NCBI GenBank assembly: GCA_037501455.1 | Contig: CM074859.1 | Coordinates: 21,333,001 to 21,397,000, forward strand | Source: Lantana camara | Lineage: Eukaryota > Streptophyta > Magnoliopsida > Lamiales > Verbenaceae | DNA: 64,000 nt | Reading direction: 5' to 3' | In this document: positions 22,926-34,922 of the stretch, in pieces | Position numbering within the stretch: the first letter of the stretch is position 1 | Layout: the number at the start of each line of letters is the position of its first letter | Made by a program: the position numbers and the translations under genes | The notes under the pieces: model-generated | What the model was told of the DNA's origin: nothing | Databases searched by the model: none | The model's input: the letters and a program-made list of their open reading frames with translations, nothing else

Positions 22926-25900
22926 TTAGCGAAATTCAAAGTTGCTTTATGCCGAAATTCTAGTTTTGAAACACTTGATGAGCTTAGGATAGACGAATCT
23001 ATCCCACTCAATCACACCCATCATTTTCTCTTGAACACTTATCAATTTAATAAAAAAAAAAAAAGTTTTTAAGATTTCAACGAGCTAGGATAGTTGGATC
23101 ATGAATATATTCGATCGGACAAGATTAGTTAGACATATAATATGCAGTTTTCCAATTTATAAGTACATCAGTTGCATGACGTATTGTTAGGCTTATCTTG
23201 ATGGATATGATCAATATCCTTGATTGCAATAAAGATTTGTATGATCTGAAAAGTATATTAGAGTGTTAGCTGAGGATGCTGGATTCCTTACTCCTTAGCA
23301 CCCAGATGATGGGAGATATTTGATGACACATTAGATGCCCTAAATTATACGTTTCATGATACATCACCAAGTGGGAACATTGTGTGTTTTCAATTGATAC
23401 AGGGGAATTTCAACCTGTATATATTCCCTGGATTATATTCTTGGATTTTATGATATTTTGTGTGTTGTCCAATCAACTTTCTACTACACTCAAATATGCT
23501 AACTTACTTATCAGCCGTGACATGCCTATTTTTCCTACTAAGTGCTTTGTAATTGATTCGAATAGTCTCCGAATGCATTTGGATACGAATTTGGATCTCT
23601 TCACTTTTTACGGATCTTAAAACACGCGCTTCTTTTATCAGTCAACATGAGAGAAGCATGAGTTGAGCAAGACTCGGTTGCGTCATTTGATACTAACACG
23701 TGGCTTCATCTGATAAGTAGCTAGTCGCGTATGATATAGGGCTCTTATAATGTAAATGGTCATTATATTAAAACATTTGAATTTCTCTCTATTAGCATGA
23801 TCTTACACTAAATCTTATTTTCAAACAATTTAGACTTGTATACCCGACCTAAGTACTATCAATAAAGAGACAAATAGATTGTCCTATCAAACATGACGAA
23901 AAATCAATCACGAGCCCGAATTTCACAAAAAATAATCAGGAAACAACATCAATTTTTGTTCGAAAATTAAAGGGAAAAAAAAAAAAACGAAATATGCTTC
24001 GCAAGTTTCATACATTCCAATTATTGACCTTCTTCGTAATTTTCCTACTTTTTCAGGTTAATATTCGTATGCATTGAAGGTGGATAATTCCATTGGCCGA
24101 ACCTTATCACACGCTTTATACGTCCCACGTCTTATTTTGGAGCCAAAGCAAACACAGTTACAGCAACATTGCCAAATTCCAAATCAATATCTAACCTAAG
24201 ATACTTCAATCCCATAAGGAATTCAATTTAATTTAATTCCTTTTCCTCAATGTCAATCCTGGAAAATAAAAATTGCACGAATTTATAATATTCGAGCAAC
24301 CACTAATTCCTGTCTTTCACAGCAGAATAAAAACATATATGGTATTGATAAGACTACATACAAACATGGCCTGCCTAAGTGGTGGCAAAGCTTTTCAGAT
24401 TATCACGAGTCAATCATAATACTATTATTATTTTTTGTCAAGAAAAAATTAAATTAACTCCTAGAAATATGTAAACCGTGAATATGCCTATGATTGTCAA
24501 TCTTTTGATGAATTAGACAAAGAAATAATTGATGGGGTTAGCCTTTTGGATTCTAATTTAAGGAAAAAGACAATTTTGCATTTGGAGGAGAAAAAAAGTG
24601 TGGAAATAGCTAATTTTAGCTAGACAATACTTTTTACCTTCCGATTTATGATCGTGTACATTTATCACATTTTTCTTGAGGGTCTATCACGCAAGAGCTA
24701 GTATGATTACCGTCTAAGTCGGATCAATGTAACGAGTTGTAAGAGTATTTTACACTTATCGTATAGTTTGTTAGAATTTTAGAAAGAATGACAAATTAAA
24801 TTGTAAATATAATATATCAATTAAATAATAAATATAACATATTTATTATATGCTTGATTAAGGTTCAGTCGTCAGGTCTGGTTTAAAATTTTTATTCTGC
24901 ACCCAACAATTATCTATAGTTAATGGTGTTAATCGGGAAGTATGAGCTATATGCATGGCTTGCTTTAAATCAAGTTACGGTTACATTATTGTCCTTTAAT
25001 TCAATAGAAATTTGTAAATTTGTTTTAAGGAAATAAAATTAATGTGTCCACCCTGAGTTGCGACGTTTGGTATTTTTCTGACTATTTCATCGTTTAGTAT
25101 CAATGGTCAATAAGTTAACGCACAATTTTTAATTAATTAAAAGATGTGCGATTAGTAATTAACGAAAATTTTTACCCCAGATCCGGTTCGATCAAATCCA
25201 ACCAATTAAAAAGACAAGTGTATTATACTTGTCATTTGATTGATCACTCTCCCTAAATTTTCCACCAACCACACAGTAAATGTAAAACACTCGTCCCTCA
25301 TTACACCGATTTGACCGAACCAGGCTCGGGGTAAAATTACCCTTTTAATGGCATTCTAGTGTATTTTGCATTTTAATAAAATTAATTTAATTTGATACCA
25401 AAGAAAACTTATTATTAATCAATTATCAATCAATCTCAACCTATATGACGGTAGTCGTGTGCTGTTGTAAGCCAAGAGAAACTATATATCTGATTCCCAT
25501 GATCATCCTGGAGTGACTTCACTCGTCACCTTGGCCCAAACCCTTGATATTGTTTGTCAATTTTTTCATGATTCAATATTGTCGGACGAGAAGATGGTAC
25601 ATGAGCAAAAACAAACCAAATGGGTGGCCGAGAATTTGTTTGTTTTCCATGGAGCAGAGAGAAAGAGAGGCAGACAAACACAAAAAAACATACAACTATG
25701 ATACATAGATACGAATACGAGGTTAGGATATAATACGATAGATATAACAATATAAATTTTTTCTTAAATTTTTAACGTAAAAAGCTAGCGTTAGATTCAA
25801 TGTCCGATACAACAAAACACGAAAAAATAACAATTTTACGTGTGTGTGCCTTAAGGGCATGGTAAAGTGGAGTGAGCACCTGTAAATGGGCATCTAATCA

Positions 25901-27482
25901 CCCTCAAACATCTAGACATTCGATCGTGTGAAACAACGCAACATGGACAATTGGTTCCAAATCCGATGAATTGAGACACTGTCTAATGTCTTGTCTTAAT
26001 CTTCGACACAAGCTAGGGACGAACGTGTTTTGATTTTTCGAGAGCCAAACGAGAACCATATGCTTGAGCAATTATGGGAACTAAGGGAAGTCGAATGGGA
26101 ACAAAATGAGTTGGGTTGTGCCAAGGATTATCATGGGGTCCTCAAAGTGTGGGAAATTTTATTTTTGGCCGTTCCAAAATGTAAGGAACCCTAGTGTACT
26201 CCTTTTTCACTTTTTTACTTTTTATTAATAAATGGGCTAATTTGATGCGGTTATAAAAGTCCTTTCGGTGCTCGATCATGCAACATGGCTCCTGAGGTTT
26301 CATTCTTGGCGCAAAAACATCTAATCCCTCGACTGAAGTCATGACCAATATTTTCCGCTTAGTTTTATAATTCGTGTTAGAAATGTTTATATGTTACAAA
26401 TAAGATAGGAGTCGGTATCATAAGTCACTACGGACCTTTTCGTAACTAGGTCAAACTTTACGGATAGCTGGTGTAAATCGGACTAAAAGGAACAGCAACC
26501 TATTAGCAAATCCTTATATTAGGGTTTGTTGCTTCTTAGTTAAATTAGGGTTTGTTTGATCATGTGTGCGCGTCATTCCGACTTTGTTCATTATTAGCAA
26601 TTAGTGCAACTTTTTTACATCTATATGATGATTGACATTAATCTGCATGCAAACTCCTGCGGTCAGAAGACGAACTGCTTTCCACTTTTCTTTTCTATTT
26701 ATATGCAAACTTTTTCATCAACAAACCCCTTTCAAGAATTCATTCTCGTTCGTTCTTTTACATTTCTTGCAACTTTTGCAAAAGCCCTTTTGCGTATAAT
26801 AATTAATAGTTATAAAAGTTACTGACTTGTAGAAATATTCTTTGAGTTATTTACACCATACTCCCTGTGTTAGGTGAAATGGACAAAAAAAACTCTGTGT
26901 TACAAAAATTAACACAGGGAACCCTGTGTTTTCAAAATATTTGCATGTCGAACCCTGAAAATTTTTAGTATTGGTAGAACACTAATTTTCTCTATTTATT
27001 GGATGCGAAATAACTCATTTAACATTTTAGGGAAAATTACAAAAATGGTATACCAACTCGGGCCATTTTGCAATTTTAGTACAAAATGTTTTCCGGTTAC
27101 ATCAAAACCCCACAACTCCAAAAATTTTGCAAAACCATGCAAAATTTCGCCGGAGTTGGAAAAACCGGCCGGAAATCTGACATGTCATCCTACGTGGCCA
27201 ATATCTTGAGTATGTGGCGAAACCACTATGCACACATCATAAACCACTATACATATTCCTTGGGAAAATTACAAAAATGGTATACCAACTTGGGTCATTT
27301 TGCAATTTTGGTACAAAAATGTAATTCGCCCTAATAAATATACATAACTGCTGGTAATATTGAAAAGCTTGGAACTTTCTTGGAAGGTATAATTTTTTGA
27401 GATTTATTAAAATTTTTAGTGATATATATGGGATGTAATTTGATCAACAGACTCTCAGCAGTGATATATATGGGATGCTCAT

Positions 27483-27771
27483 TCTCAGCAGACTCTCATC
27501 TCATCAACGCTAAAGCTTCAGCCAAAAAGCTAAAAGCATTGCTAGAAAAGGGCTTGTGGGCCGAAACCAATCTCCTTGAGATCGTCCCTGCAATCACAGT
27601 CGCCTCGTTGTTGACGGCACAGTCAAGATCGCGGAGTCTGTCCACGAACCCGCCTCGCTGTCCCAATTCAAGGTCCCCGACCTGAAGATGATTAGACAGA
27701 TAAGTTTGGAGAAGATTATGAGGAGCCCTAGCATTGAAGGATCCCATAATGTTAATATTGTGGTTGAATGA
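27483..27771 (+). pseudogene. Unrecognised gene-like fragment inside the foldback element
   Basis: The plus strand is less AT-rich than its surroundings and reads as protein in two frames: KASAKKLKALLEKGLWAETN then LLEIVPAITV, and, after a frameshift near 27605, DGTVKIAESVHEPASLSQF then KVPDLKMIRQISLEKIMRSP and a stop at 27771. It looks like coding DNA caught inside a transposon, as in Pack-type elements. I cannot assign a family. Confidence 0.35.
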
Positions 27772-28756
27772 ATATATATTATGATTATATTATAGCTTAT
27801 AATACTATAGAGGCATAAGAGATGGATGGTTTAGGAATCATCAAATTTTATTGTACAGACAAATGTTGCTGCTCTAGGGTTGTCTGGGTACATGCACGTT
27901 GCATCTTCTTAATTTTTTCGTTATGTATACTGTCTACGGGGTCATTGATGTACGTACACATATAATTAAGTATACGATTATATTGAGTATTTAGTAATAT
28001 CATTTCTGGTATATGTAATATATTACACATATATATTACATGCATGAGATTAATACATAGTGAAGAGGCTTAAATTTCTTTTTTTTTATTTTTTAGATTA
28101 TAACTTTATAAAGTAATATATATTTCATATTATACATTTCTATATATATCTATACATGGCTTCGACATAAACAAGTGTACAAATACACTACAACAAATTA
28201 TCAAATTCGCAATCATTTTTTTAGCTACAATTTTATTTTTATTGCAAATAGTTATGTTTTGGTGGTGACACCTCTTCTCGAGATTCTTGTGTCTATTACT
28301 CTATTATATATGTTATATTTAATTAAAATAGTTAAAACATCTCTGAAATGTTTATTTTACTACTGTAAATTATAGCATATAAACTGTAAATTATAATTAT
28401 AGTTAAGTACAATATATTTTTATTATAATATTATATATATTTATTAGGGTGAATTACATTTTTGTACCAAAATTGCAAAATGGCCCAAGTTGGTATACCA
28501 TTTTTGTAATTTTCTCAAGGAATATGTATAGTGGTTTATGATGTGTGCATAGTGGTTTCACCACATACTCAACATATTGGCCACGTAGGATGACATGTCA
28601 GATTTCCGGCCGGTTTTTCCAGCTCCGGCGAAATTTTGCATGGTTTTGCAAAATTTTTGGAGTTGTGGGGTTTTGATGTAACCGGAAAACATTTTGTACT
28701 AAAATTGCAAAATGGTCCGAGTTGGTATACCATTTTTGTAATTTTCCCAACATTTT

Positions 28757-28940
28757 ATATTATGATATACATCATCTCACATATATCTATATACAATTTT
28801 TTATACTTGTTTATACGGTCCTTCATGTAATTTTTATTTTGTACAGGGTTTCGGTGAATATAAAAAAGGGGTTTCGATGCATATAAAAAAATATTGAACA
28901 ATATAGAGAGATTTAAGATGATATATATCATAATATAAAA
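28757..28940. mobile_element. Small MITE inserted in the right arm of the foldback
   Basis: The left arm has no counterpart of this 184-bp segment. Its ends are inverted repeats: TTTTATATTATGATATA on the left and the same sequence reversed on the right. It therefore entered the right arm after the foldback formed. Confidence 0.6.
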
Positions 28941-29114
28941 GGTTAAATTAGTTATCTCGCTTCCAATAAATAGAGAAAATTAGTGTTCTACCAATACTAG
29001 AAACTTTCAGGGTTCGGCATGCAAATATTTTGAAAACACAGGGTTTCCTATGTTATTTTTCGTAACACATGGTTTTTTTTATCCGTTTCACCTAACACAG
29101 GGGGTATGATGTAT

Positions 29115-29442
29115 ATTTGGCATTGTTGTGATGAGGTTCTTGCCATAAATTTGATCGGTTCTTTTTATTAATTTCCTATTACTGAGATTAAGTTGGTTTT
29201 ATTTAAGATTTAAGAAGATGGTGGTCCACTAATTACATTCTTTTTTACAAACTCTAAGAGTTATTTCTACGACATACATACTTGCTAAAAATTAAAATTC
29301 ATACCTAGCTGATTACAATATTTTGTAAAAAGTATAGGGATAATTACAAAAACCCCTAAAAGTTAACCCAATTACGAAAAAGAAAATCTATAACGTTGAG
29401 AAATAACCAAAACATCCTAAAAAGGTTTCTTCTTATAATTTT
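29115..29442. other. AT-rich spacer
   Basis: AT-rich DNA between the foldback element and the next MITE. The 9-bp duplication TATAATTTT of that MITE occupies 29434-29442. Nothing else is visible. Confidence 0.4.
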
Positions 29443-29880
29443 GGGATATTACATCTAACTATCGTCAATTTAAGTTTAATTACAACGCAATCTATCTAAA
29501 TTAGGAAATTATATTTTTGTCCCTGTAAATTTGATTTTGTCTGAGATCCCTAAAGTAATTTGTAAAAGTACACTTATGTCCTTAACGATTTGTATGAGTG
29601 TTTACATTGAATATATGACTAAAATTATAAAATCATTCTGAAAGTTCACAAATATAAACAAAACGATTCCTATAAATCATGAATTTAACAACACAGTCCT
29701 GGTGTCACAAACCAAATTAAAAAAACCGGGAATATTTTTGAAATGACATAACGGAACCCTAACGGACGTCAACTAACACAAACGATATATAAAAGTTAGG
29801 GATTACTATGTAATTTCTTGGTTTAAATAGATTGCATCGTAATTATACCTAAGTTCAAGACAGTGAGATGTAAATCTCTC
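29443..29880. mobile_element. Mutator-type MITE (copy B, uninterrupted)
   Basis: 438 bp with imperfect inverted ends (GGGATATTACATCTAACTAT at the left) and an exact 9-bp target duplication TATAATTTT at 29434-29442 and 29881-29889. It is the same family as the MITE split at 6378-13016. Shared blocks include ACACTTATGYCC and AACGGAACCCTA. Confidence 0.85.
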
Positions 29881-29941
29881 TATAATTTTTCATGATATAT
29901 AGTTTTGTAATCCTTATTCAAACCTCAAATGATTTTTATAA

Positions 29942-30295
29942 GGGAAAATATCATTTTTCGTCCTTTACAGATGCCCTTTTTCGATTTTGGTCCCAAACTT
30001 TTCACTTTTCTCACATTACAATCCTTTATGTTTCAAAAAATCTCAATTTTAGTCCTTTAGCTAACGGACGTTAATTTTTTAATGGAAAAAGGTGCGTGTT
30101 ACTCACGCGCCCTGAATAAATGTGAGTGGCGCGTGAGTGACACGCACCTTTTTCCGTCAATTTTTTACCGTGCGTTGGTTAAATGATTGAAATTGAGATT
30201 TTTTGAAACATAAAGGATGCAATGTGAGAAAATTAAAAGATCAGGATCAAAATCGAACAAAGGCATTTGTAGAGGACGAAAAATGATATTTTCCC
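29942..30295. mobile_element. Palindromic Mutator-type MITE
   Basis: 354 bp that is almost wholly self-complementary, with ends GGGAAAATATCATTTTTCG and its reverse. An exact 9-bp target duplication TTTTTATAA lies at 29933-29941 and 30296-30304. The centre (about 30090-30160) holds a GC-richer inverted repeat, GGTGCGTGTTACTCACGCGC and its partner. It is non-coding. Confidence 0.9.
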
Positions 30296-30304
30296 TTTTT
30301 ATAA

Positions 30305-30815
30305 TTTATCAACTATAAGGGTTTTTTTTAGTTCTCGTTGGGTATTTGTAATTATCCTAAAATTTTAAAACCCCATGTTTGAGTTACAAATATACATATG
30401 AATGTCATAAAATGGTGTAATTCTGTGGTTGGTCTCAGATATTCTAAAATTGTCCGATTTAAAGTTTCAGATAAACGAGTTTTACGTGACTGCATGATAT
30501 GAGTCAGACTCCGATGAACTTGGTTAAAGTAACACAAAGAAAAGAAAAGGAACATATACATTACAATCTCACCTTTAACTTTAACTATAACCATAGCTTG
30601 TTTGTATTGAAAAACACCAGAATTGTAAAAGCAAAGTGTTTCTTTTCGGACAGATGTTCTACATCCCACATCATGGGATTGGTTTATTGACCCAATGTCC
30701 TAACTTTGCGGTCGAAATCAACCAATACACAAACTTAGATGTCGATCTTTCGATGGATCAAGTCTTGATCTTTTCATTATCTCTCCACGAGTGCGAATTT
30801 CTTACAATTTCCTTA
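30305..30815. other. Intergenic DNA between MITEs and a tandem duplication
   Basis: About 500 bp with no supported gene. ORFs on both strands here lack recognisable features. Confidence 0.35.
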
Positions 30816-31330
30816 ACAATGACATGTGTTCAAGTATGGTATGCAGACACGGCGATACATGCTTGGCACGATACGAATAAGGCGAAATAGATTTTTTCTT
30901 ATATCTTTTACATGGGATCGGTGTCTCATGTAGTGTACTACTCGAATATCTAATACGATACGATAATGTAAAATAATATTTTTAAAAGTGTTTGTTCCCA
31001 AAAGTGTTGAATTATATATTGAGGCTAAGTGAAATTATCTTATTCACAAAAGGTTACATGGTTAAAGATTAATACAATGACATATGTTTAACTATGGTAT
31101 GGAAACACGGTGATACGGACTTGATACGATACGAACACGGTAAAATAATTTTTTTTAATGTTTTTTGCATGGTCTTATATAGTGTCCTAGGCTAATATCT
31201 GATACGATACAGTAATATAAAATAATATTTTTAGAAATTTTTGTTGCATGCCCGGGGTGTTGTTATTGAGGCTAAGTGAAATGATCTTGTTCACAAAAGG
31301 TTACATGGTCAAAGATTAATAATTCTATGA
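30816..31330. repeat. Tandem duplication of a 257-bp dispersed repeat
   Basis: Copy 1 begins near 30816 and copy 2 near 31073. Shared stretches include CACGGYGATAC, ATACGATACGA, TGAGGCTAAGTGAAAT and CACAAAAGGTTACATGGT. Shorter relatives rich in GATACGA words occur near 21320-21400 and 25695-25810, so the unit belongs to a dispersed family. Confidence 0.75.
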
Positions 31331-32089
31331 TTTCAAGATATTGATCTTTATTTCAATCATGTAGTAAAAGGCTTTGGCTTTACACAAACTTTTTGAACAT
31401 TGATTAGTTACTAATTAGGTGCTATAAAACAGACTTTTTAATTAGGAGGATTTAATTAGCTAGACATCACAATCTTCGATAGCTTGCAATTAATAATATT
31501 ACTAAGGAAACCTATTGATCTTTGTCTAATTAAATCATTGCTTATATTGTACCAATATATAGTAACATGATTTCTTGAGAGAGGAAACATTAATTTTAAT
31601 GAATAAATTTGAAGTGGTAGAATTATAACCCTAGCATTACTCTTAAAGTTAATGGGCACTGCCACTACTAAAAGAATGGTAATTAAGAAAACATGATTTG
31701 GCATCATAAAGAAGGTATTGTGACATTTTTGACCCATGTGATATTAATTACATTGTTACGTGTTCGGTAACAAAATATGTTTTGACTATTCATTCTGATC
31801 AAACCTGTATGATGGGGATCAAGTATTTACTCCCATTGCGATTAATAAAAATTTTAGAAAAAATAATCAATTAAATAATAATTAACGGTAAAACATTTCT
31901 CTTGTGAGTTGTGATTGAATTCAATGGAATCGGAATTATAGGTTTGAATGAGCGGTTTTTACCATCTCAATGATTGAATTCTCTCAATTGAAAATCATGT
32001 ACAACTTCCTCACATATTACTTTTAATCTTTCTTTTTCCTTTTGCCTTTTTTTTATGTATATTTCTATTTTCTCTAATTTATTTTCTCC
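31331..32089. other. AT-rich intergenic DNA
   Basis: No gene is supported. The minus-strand ORF at 31456-31737 is hydrophobic but lies in AT-rich DNA and has no recognised domain. Confidence 0.35.
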
Positions 32090-32390
32090 AAACTTACGGG
32101 AGATTTCCGAAAATTTCCCAAATGATAAGTCCAATTCCTTTTAGCTCCCCATTTTCAAAAATGATGTATTAAAACTCAAGAATCGTGTATCTAAAACCCC
32201 AAATGATGTATTTGAAATACAAGGAAAAAATCATGTATCTAAATCCCAGAATCATGTATCTAAATCCCAAAATTGCATATCTAAATCCCAAAATCGCGTA
32301 TCTAAAGCCCCAAATGATGTATTTGAAAATGGGGAGCTAACTTTTTTATCCCTAGGGAGTTTTCAAAAATTGCCCCCCAAACTTATGATC
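32090..32390. mobile_element. MITE of the CTCCCC/GGGGAG family (copy 2) with an internal minisatellite
   Basis: The left edge (GGGAGATTTCCGAAAATTTC, then TTTAGCTCCCCATTTTCAAA) and the right edge (TTTGAAAATGGGGAGCTAAC) are inverted and match the families at 17410 and 47040. The centre differs: a 22-bp unit (AATCATGTATCTAAATCCCA) is repeated about four times at 32225-32312. Confidence 0.6.
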
Positions 32391-33093
32391 ATGAATTTGT
32401 CTTGTTGAAGCTATAGTACGTCCTCACGCAAAGGGCACCTTACCTGGACATATTTTAGGTCTCGAAGATGCATTTCTAAAATGGGTTTCTAAACAGAGCT
32501 TATATTTCTTCTTCTTCTTTTTTTTTTTCTTTTTTCCTTCACATTATTGAGATGATAGCATTTCATTTCATTTTTCCTATTTTTACCTTTATAAAGTGCT
32601 TATTCTTTTTTCTTTTTTCTTTTTTCTTTTTTCTTTTTCCCGAGAAGTTACTATTCTTTTCACCCTAAAAGTTGCAATGGCTTATGAAGTGCCGCATCAA
32701 CAATACGAATATTATTAAAAAAAGAAAAAACCATTTATGATTTCTGAAAATTATAGGATATGATGTCTGTCTTAGGTTTGATTATCAGAAACTGTTAAAG
32801 AAATTAAGGTGAATGTATATATATATACATATATAACTCATTCTTGTGGGTCGAGTCGGTCGGACCACTTAGGTTTAAAATTTTCCCCTATCAATTGAAG
32901 CTACACTTCGAAGAGTTTAAATTTGAAACATCTAATTAACTTAGTATAATATCGAACCTTTAAATTAAACCATTTAGTGATTAATGTATATATTATATGA
33001 AAACATTAATTGAAATCAAAATGTAAAATTATAATTTCAAAATTCAGCCAAGAGAATTCAAGAACTATACTTGATTACATCATAGAACTTGTA
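32391..33093. other. Intergenic DNA with pyrimidine microsatellite
   Basis: A run of TTTTTTC repeats lies at about 32605-32640. No gene is visible. Confidence 0.4.
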
Positions 33094-33407
33094 CAGTGGC
33101 GGAGCCACCTTGCTCCAAGGGGTACAATTGACCCCCCTTAATTTTATTTATTTTTTAATTATTATATAGTTATATATATATATATATATGTATGTAATTT
33201 TATGAAAATTTTCATTATTAATCCCCCTCACCAAATTAAAGTTAAAATTATACTAGTGAGGGTCAATATAGTAGATTATTAATAATTGAGACCACCACAT
33301 AAACTTGTAAGTACTTTAAAAAAAATAGTTGAATTTCACTTGTTATTTTTTCTTTAGTATTATGTTTTGGTCGATCCCCCTGAATGAAAATTCTGGCTCC
33401 GCCACTG
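33094..33407. mobile_element. Short non-autonomous hAT element
   Basis: 314 bp with ends CAGTGGCGGAGCCA and TGGCTCCGCCACTG. The flanks share CTTGTA, consistent with a worn 8-bp duplication. The subterminal parts (GACCCCCCTTAATTTTATT, GAGGGTCAATATAGTAGATT) match those of the hAT element at 49492-50547. Confidence 0.9.
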
Positions 33408-33485
33408 CTTGTACAAATATAATGAGTTATTTTATGCCTGTAGTCGACTAAACTATTGTAATGAGGAGATAAGTATTGATTCATA

Positions 33486-34307
33486 TGATAGGTTTGAATA
33501 TGGGGTACAGAGTCCAATCACTTTAGAATTTGTTTAGGTGAGGAAACCACTGGAAGATCGCCGGAAAAGATGAGGGTTCTACCTGCTAGGACAAACACAC
33601 AGACAAAAGTCAGAAGGCCAAGCTGGGGGGGAACTGGGGGTGATTCCCAGTTTAGCTCTCCGACGCTCAAGTCAGATGAAGATCTGAAAGAGATAAAATG
33701 CAGAGTATGGAGTTGCAGTAATGAAAGTGGCTTACAGTGGAGAAGATGACCTTGCATATTTATAGTTGAGGGTCAGGGACCCTTTGGTCATTTGCACCTT
33801 GTGGTCCTGGCCGAATGTTGCCCTAACACGTGGCATTGCGAGAGAAACCTAGGAGGAATCTTCCCTGCAAAAGCTGGTGAAAGTTGGTGTTGGCAACAGT
33901 GGTAGGTGGGCGGGCATGTACGGTGTGTCAGAGAGCCGTTTTAGGGGCTGGTTACGAGGGCTTAAGAGCACGCTCGTGTCAACCAAGAGCCTTGGAGGCC
34001 AAGGAATCCGCTAGGGGATGAAGGCCAAGGCTTGTGTAATAAGTTGGAGGGAAAGCCTCTCCGAGGGAGTGCAGCGCTCGAAGAGGGCTCCCTTGACTGA
34101 TTGGAACGTTAGCCGTGTAGAATGAATTCGCGCTCGTCGTAGAGAGGCGAGGCTGATCACTTGCACGCAGAGCGGAGTTAGCACGTATCTTTGACACATG
34201 AGGGTCCAAGCGCTCGTATATAATAGCCTCAATCACAACAGGACAAATGTCGTCTTCTTGAGTGGCCACATGTCCAAACGTGGGACAATCGTATTTTGAC
34301 CCCATTA
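33486..34307 (-). repeat. 3' LTR of the 33-46 kb element
   Basis: 822 bp direct repeat of 45246-46066. It begins TGATAGG on plus and ends CCCCATTA. Confidence 0.93.
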
Positions 34308-34322
34308 TTTTGCCCCCCAATT
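34308..34322 (-). other. Polypurine tract of the 33-46 kb element
   Basis: Read on minus, AATTGGGGGGCAAAA lies directly before the 3' LTR. Confidence 0.8.
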
Positions 34323-34429
34323 CTGTAGTCCTTAGGGACAAAGACTGTAGAATTCTAGTCCAAACAATCCGTCGAGCGTGGCGCTCGAATGAGGCCTGGC
34401 GTGTTGAGCAATCATCCTTCTGATTGCGC

Positions 34430-34437
34430 TATAAATA
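34430..34437 (+). promoter_or_regulatory. Upstream TATA-like box for the antisense gene
   Basis: TATAAATA on plus, about 490 bases before the antisense ATG and outside the LTR. A second, nearer TATA box lies at 34648-34655. Confidence 0.4.
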
Positions 34438-34647
34438 CGGTCTATTCATCTGACAGCTTGTAACGTCCTTGCATTAAATGCAGTCCTTTCTTCTGACCAT
34501 TTGGAGCATCTAAGAATTAAATGCTGATGCGCGTGGGGTGCGTGAGTCTTGGGAAGTATGTGATGGTTCAACAAAGTGAACGGTTTTCTAGGCGGAAAAT
34601 GATTGCGATTTTGAATTTTTTGCCAGAGACGTACCACCTTCCATCCC

Positions 34648-34655
34648 TATAAATA
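34648..34655 (+). promoter_or_regulatory. TATA box of the antisense gene
   Basis: TATAAATA on plus, in CCCTATAAATAAGGG, about 275 bases before the ATG at 34923. A likely leader intron follows (GTAATC at 34783 to CTTCCAG at 34867). It lies inside the element but outside the LTR, so the antisense gene appears to have a separate promoter. Confidence 0.6.
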
Positions 34656-34922
34656 AGGGATTCGGTACCCCTTCCACCTTTTACGCAAACACATCTCTAA
34701 AGAAGACATTTGCAGAAAAACTCTTTGCAAGGAAGTTTCAGAGCATCCCAAACTTTCTTCAAGCTTTTCCAGAAAACTTAAGGTAATCATCGGTGAAATT
34801 CTTCTAACTTTGCTAATCTTAGAACCAAATTAGGATTTAGTATTTCCCTAATCTTTACTCCTTCCAGAAATCCCCAAATCTCTTCAAAAATCCTCCTATA
34901 TTTCTCGGAATCCACCATAGTC

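Larger units (their letters stand above)
20930..26850. other. Gene-poor intergenic DNA
   Basis: About 6 kb without a supported gene. It holds a short GC-rich block near 21190-21265 (CTCCGACG-type words), fragments of a dispersed repeat rich in GATACGATACGAA-like words near 21320 and 25700, two degenerate tandem arrays (listed separately), and many AT-rich runs. Short ORFs (for example 23384-23620) resemble nothing known to me. Confidence 0.4.
26851..29114. mobile_element. Foldback element with long composite inverted arms
   Basis: The left arm (26851-27335) pairs with the right arm (28440-29114) as reverse complements over about 480 bp in two blocks: outer (26851-27028 with 28941-29114) and inner (27029-27335 with 28440-28755). 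The ends read ACAYCATACYCCCTGTGTTA from outside in. Each inner block carries two direct copies of a segment containing AAAAATGGTATACCAACT. The right arm is longer because of a small insertion at 28757-28940. The central 1.1 kb holds a gene-like fragment. No transposase is seen; the flanks share only TATTT. Confidence 0.75.

Noticed and set aside
23384..23620. 78-codon plus-strand ORF
   Set aside because: No recognisable domain, AT-rich, no splice or promoter context.
25513..25750. Overlapping short ORFs on both strands
   Set aside because: No known family and no conserved features; they end in AT-rich dispersed-repeat DNA.
33979..34341. Minus-strand ORF of 120 codons, with a counterpart at 45738-46070
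   Set aside because: Both lie almost wholly inside the LTR pair, so they are the same LTR sequence seen twice; no known domain.
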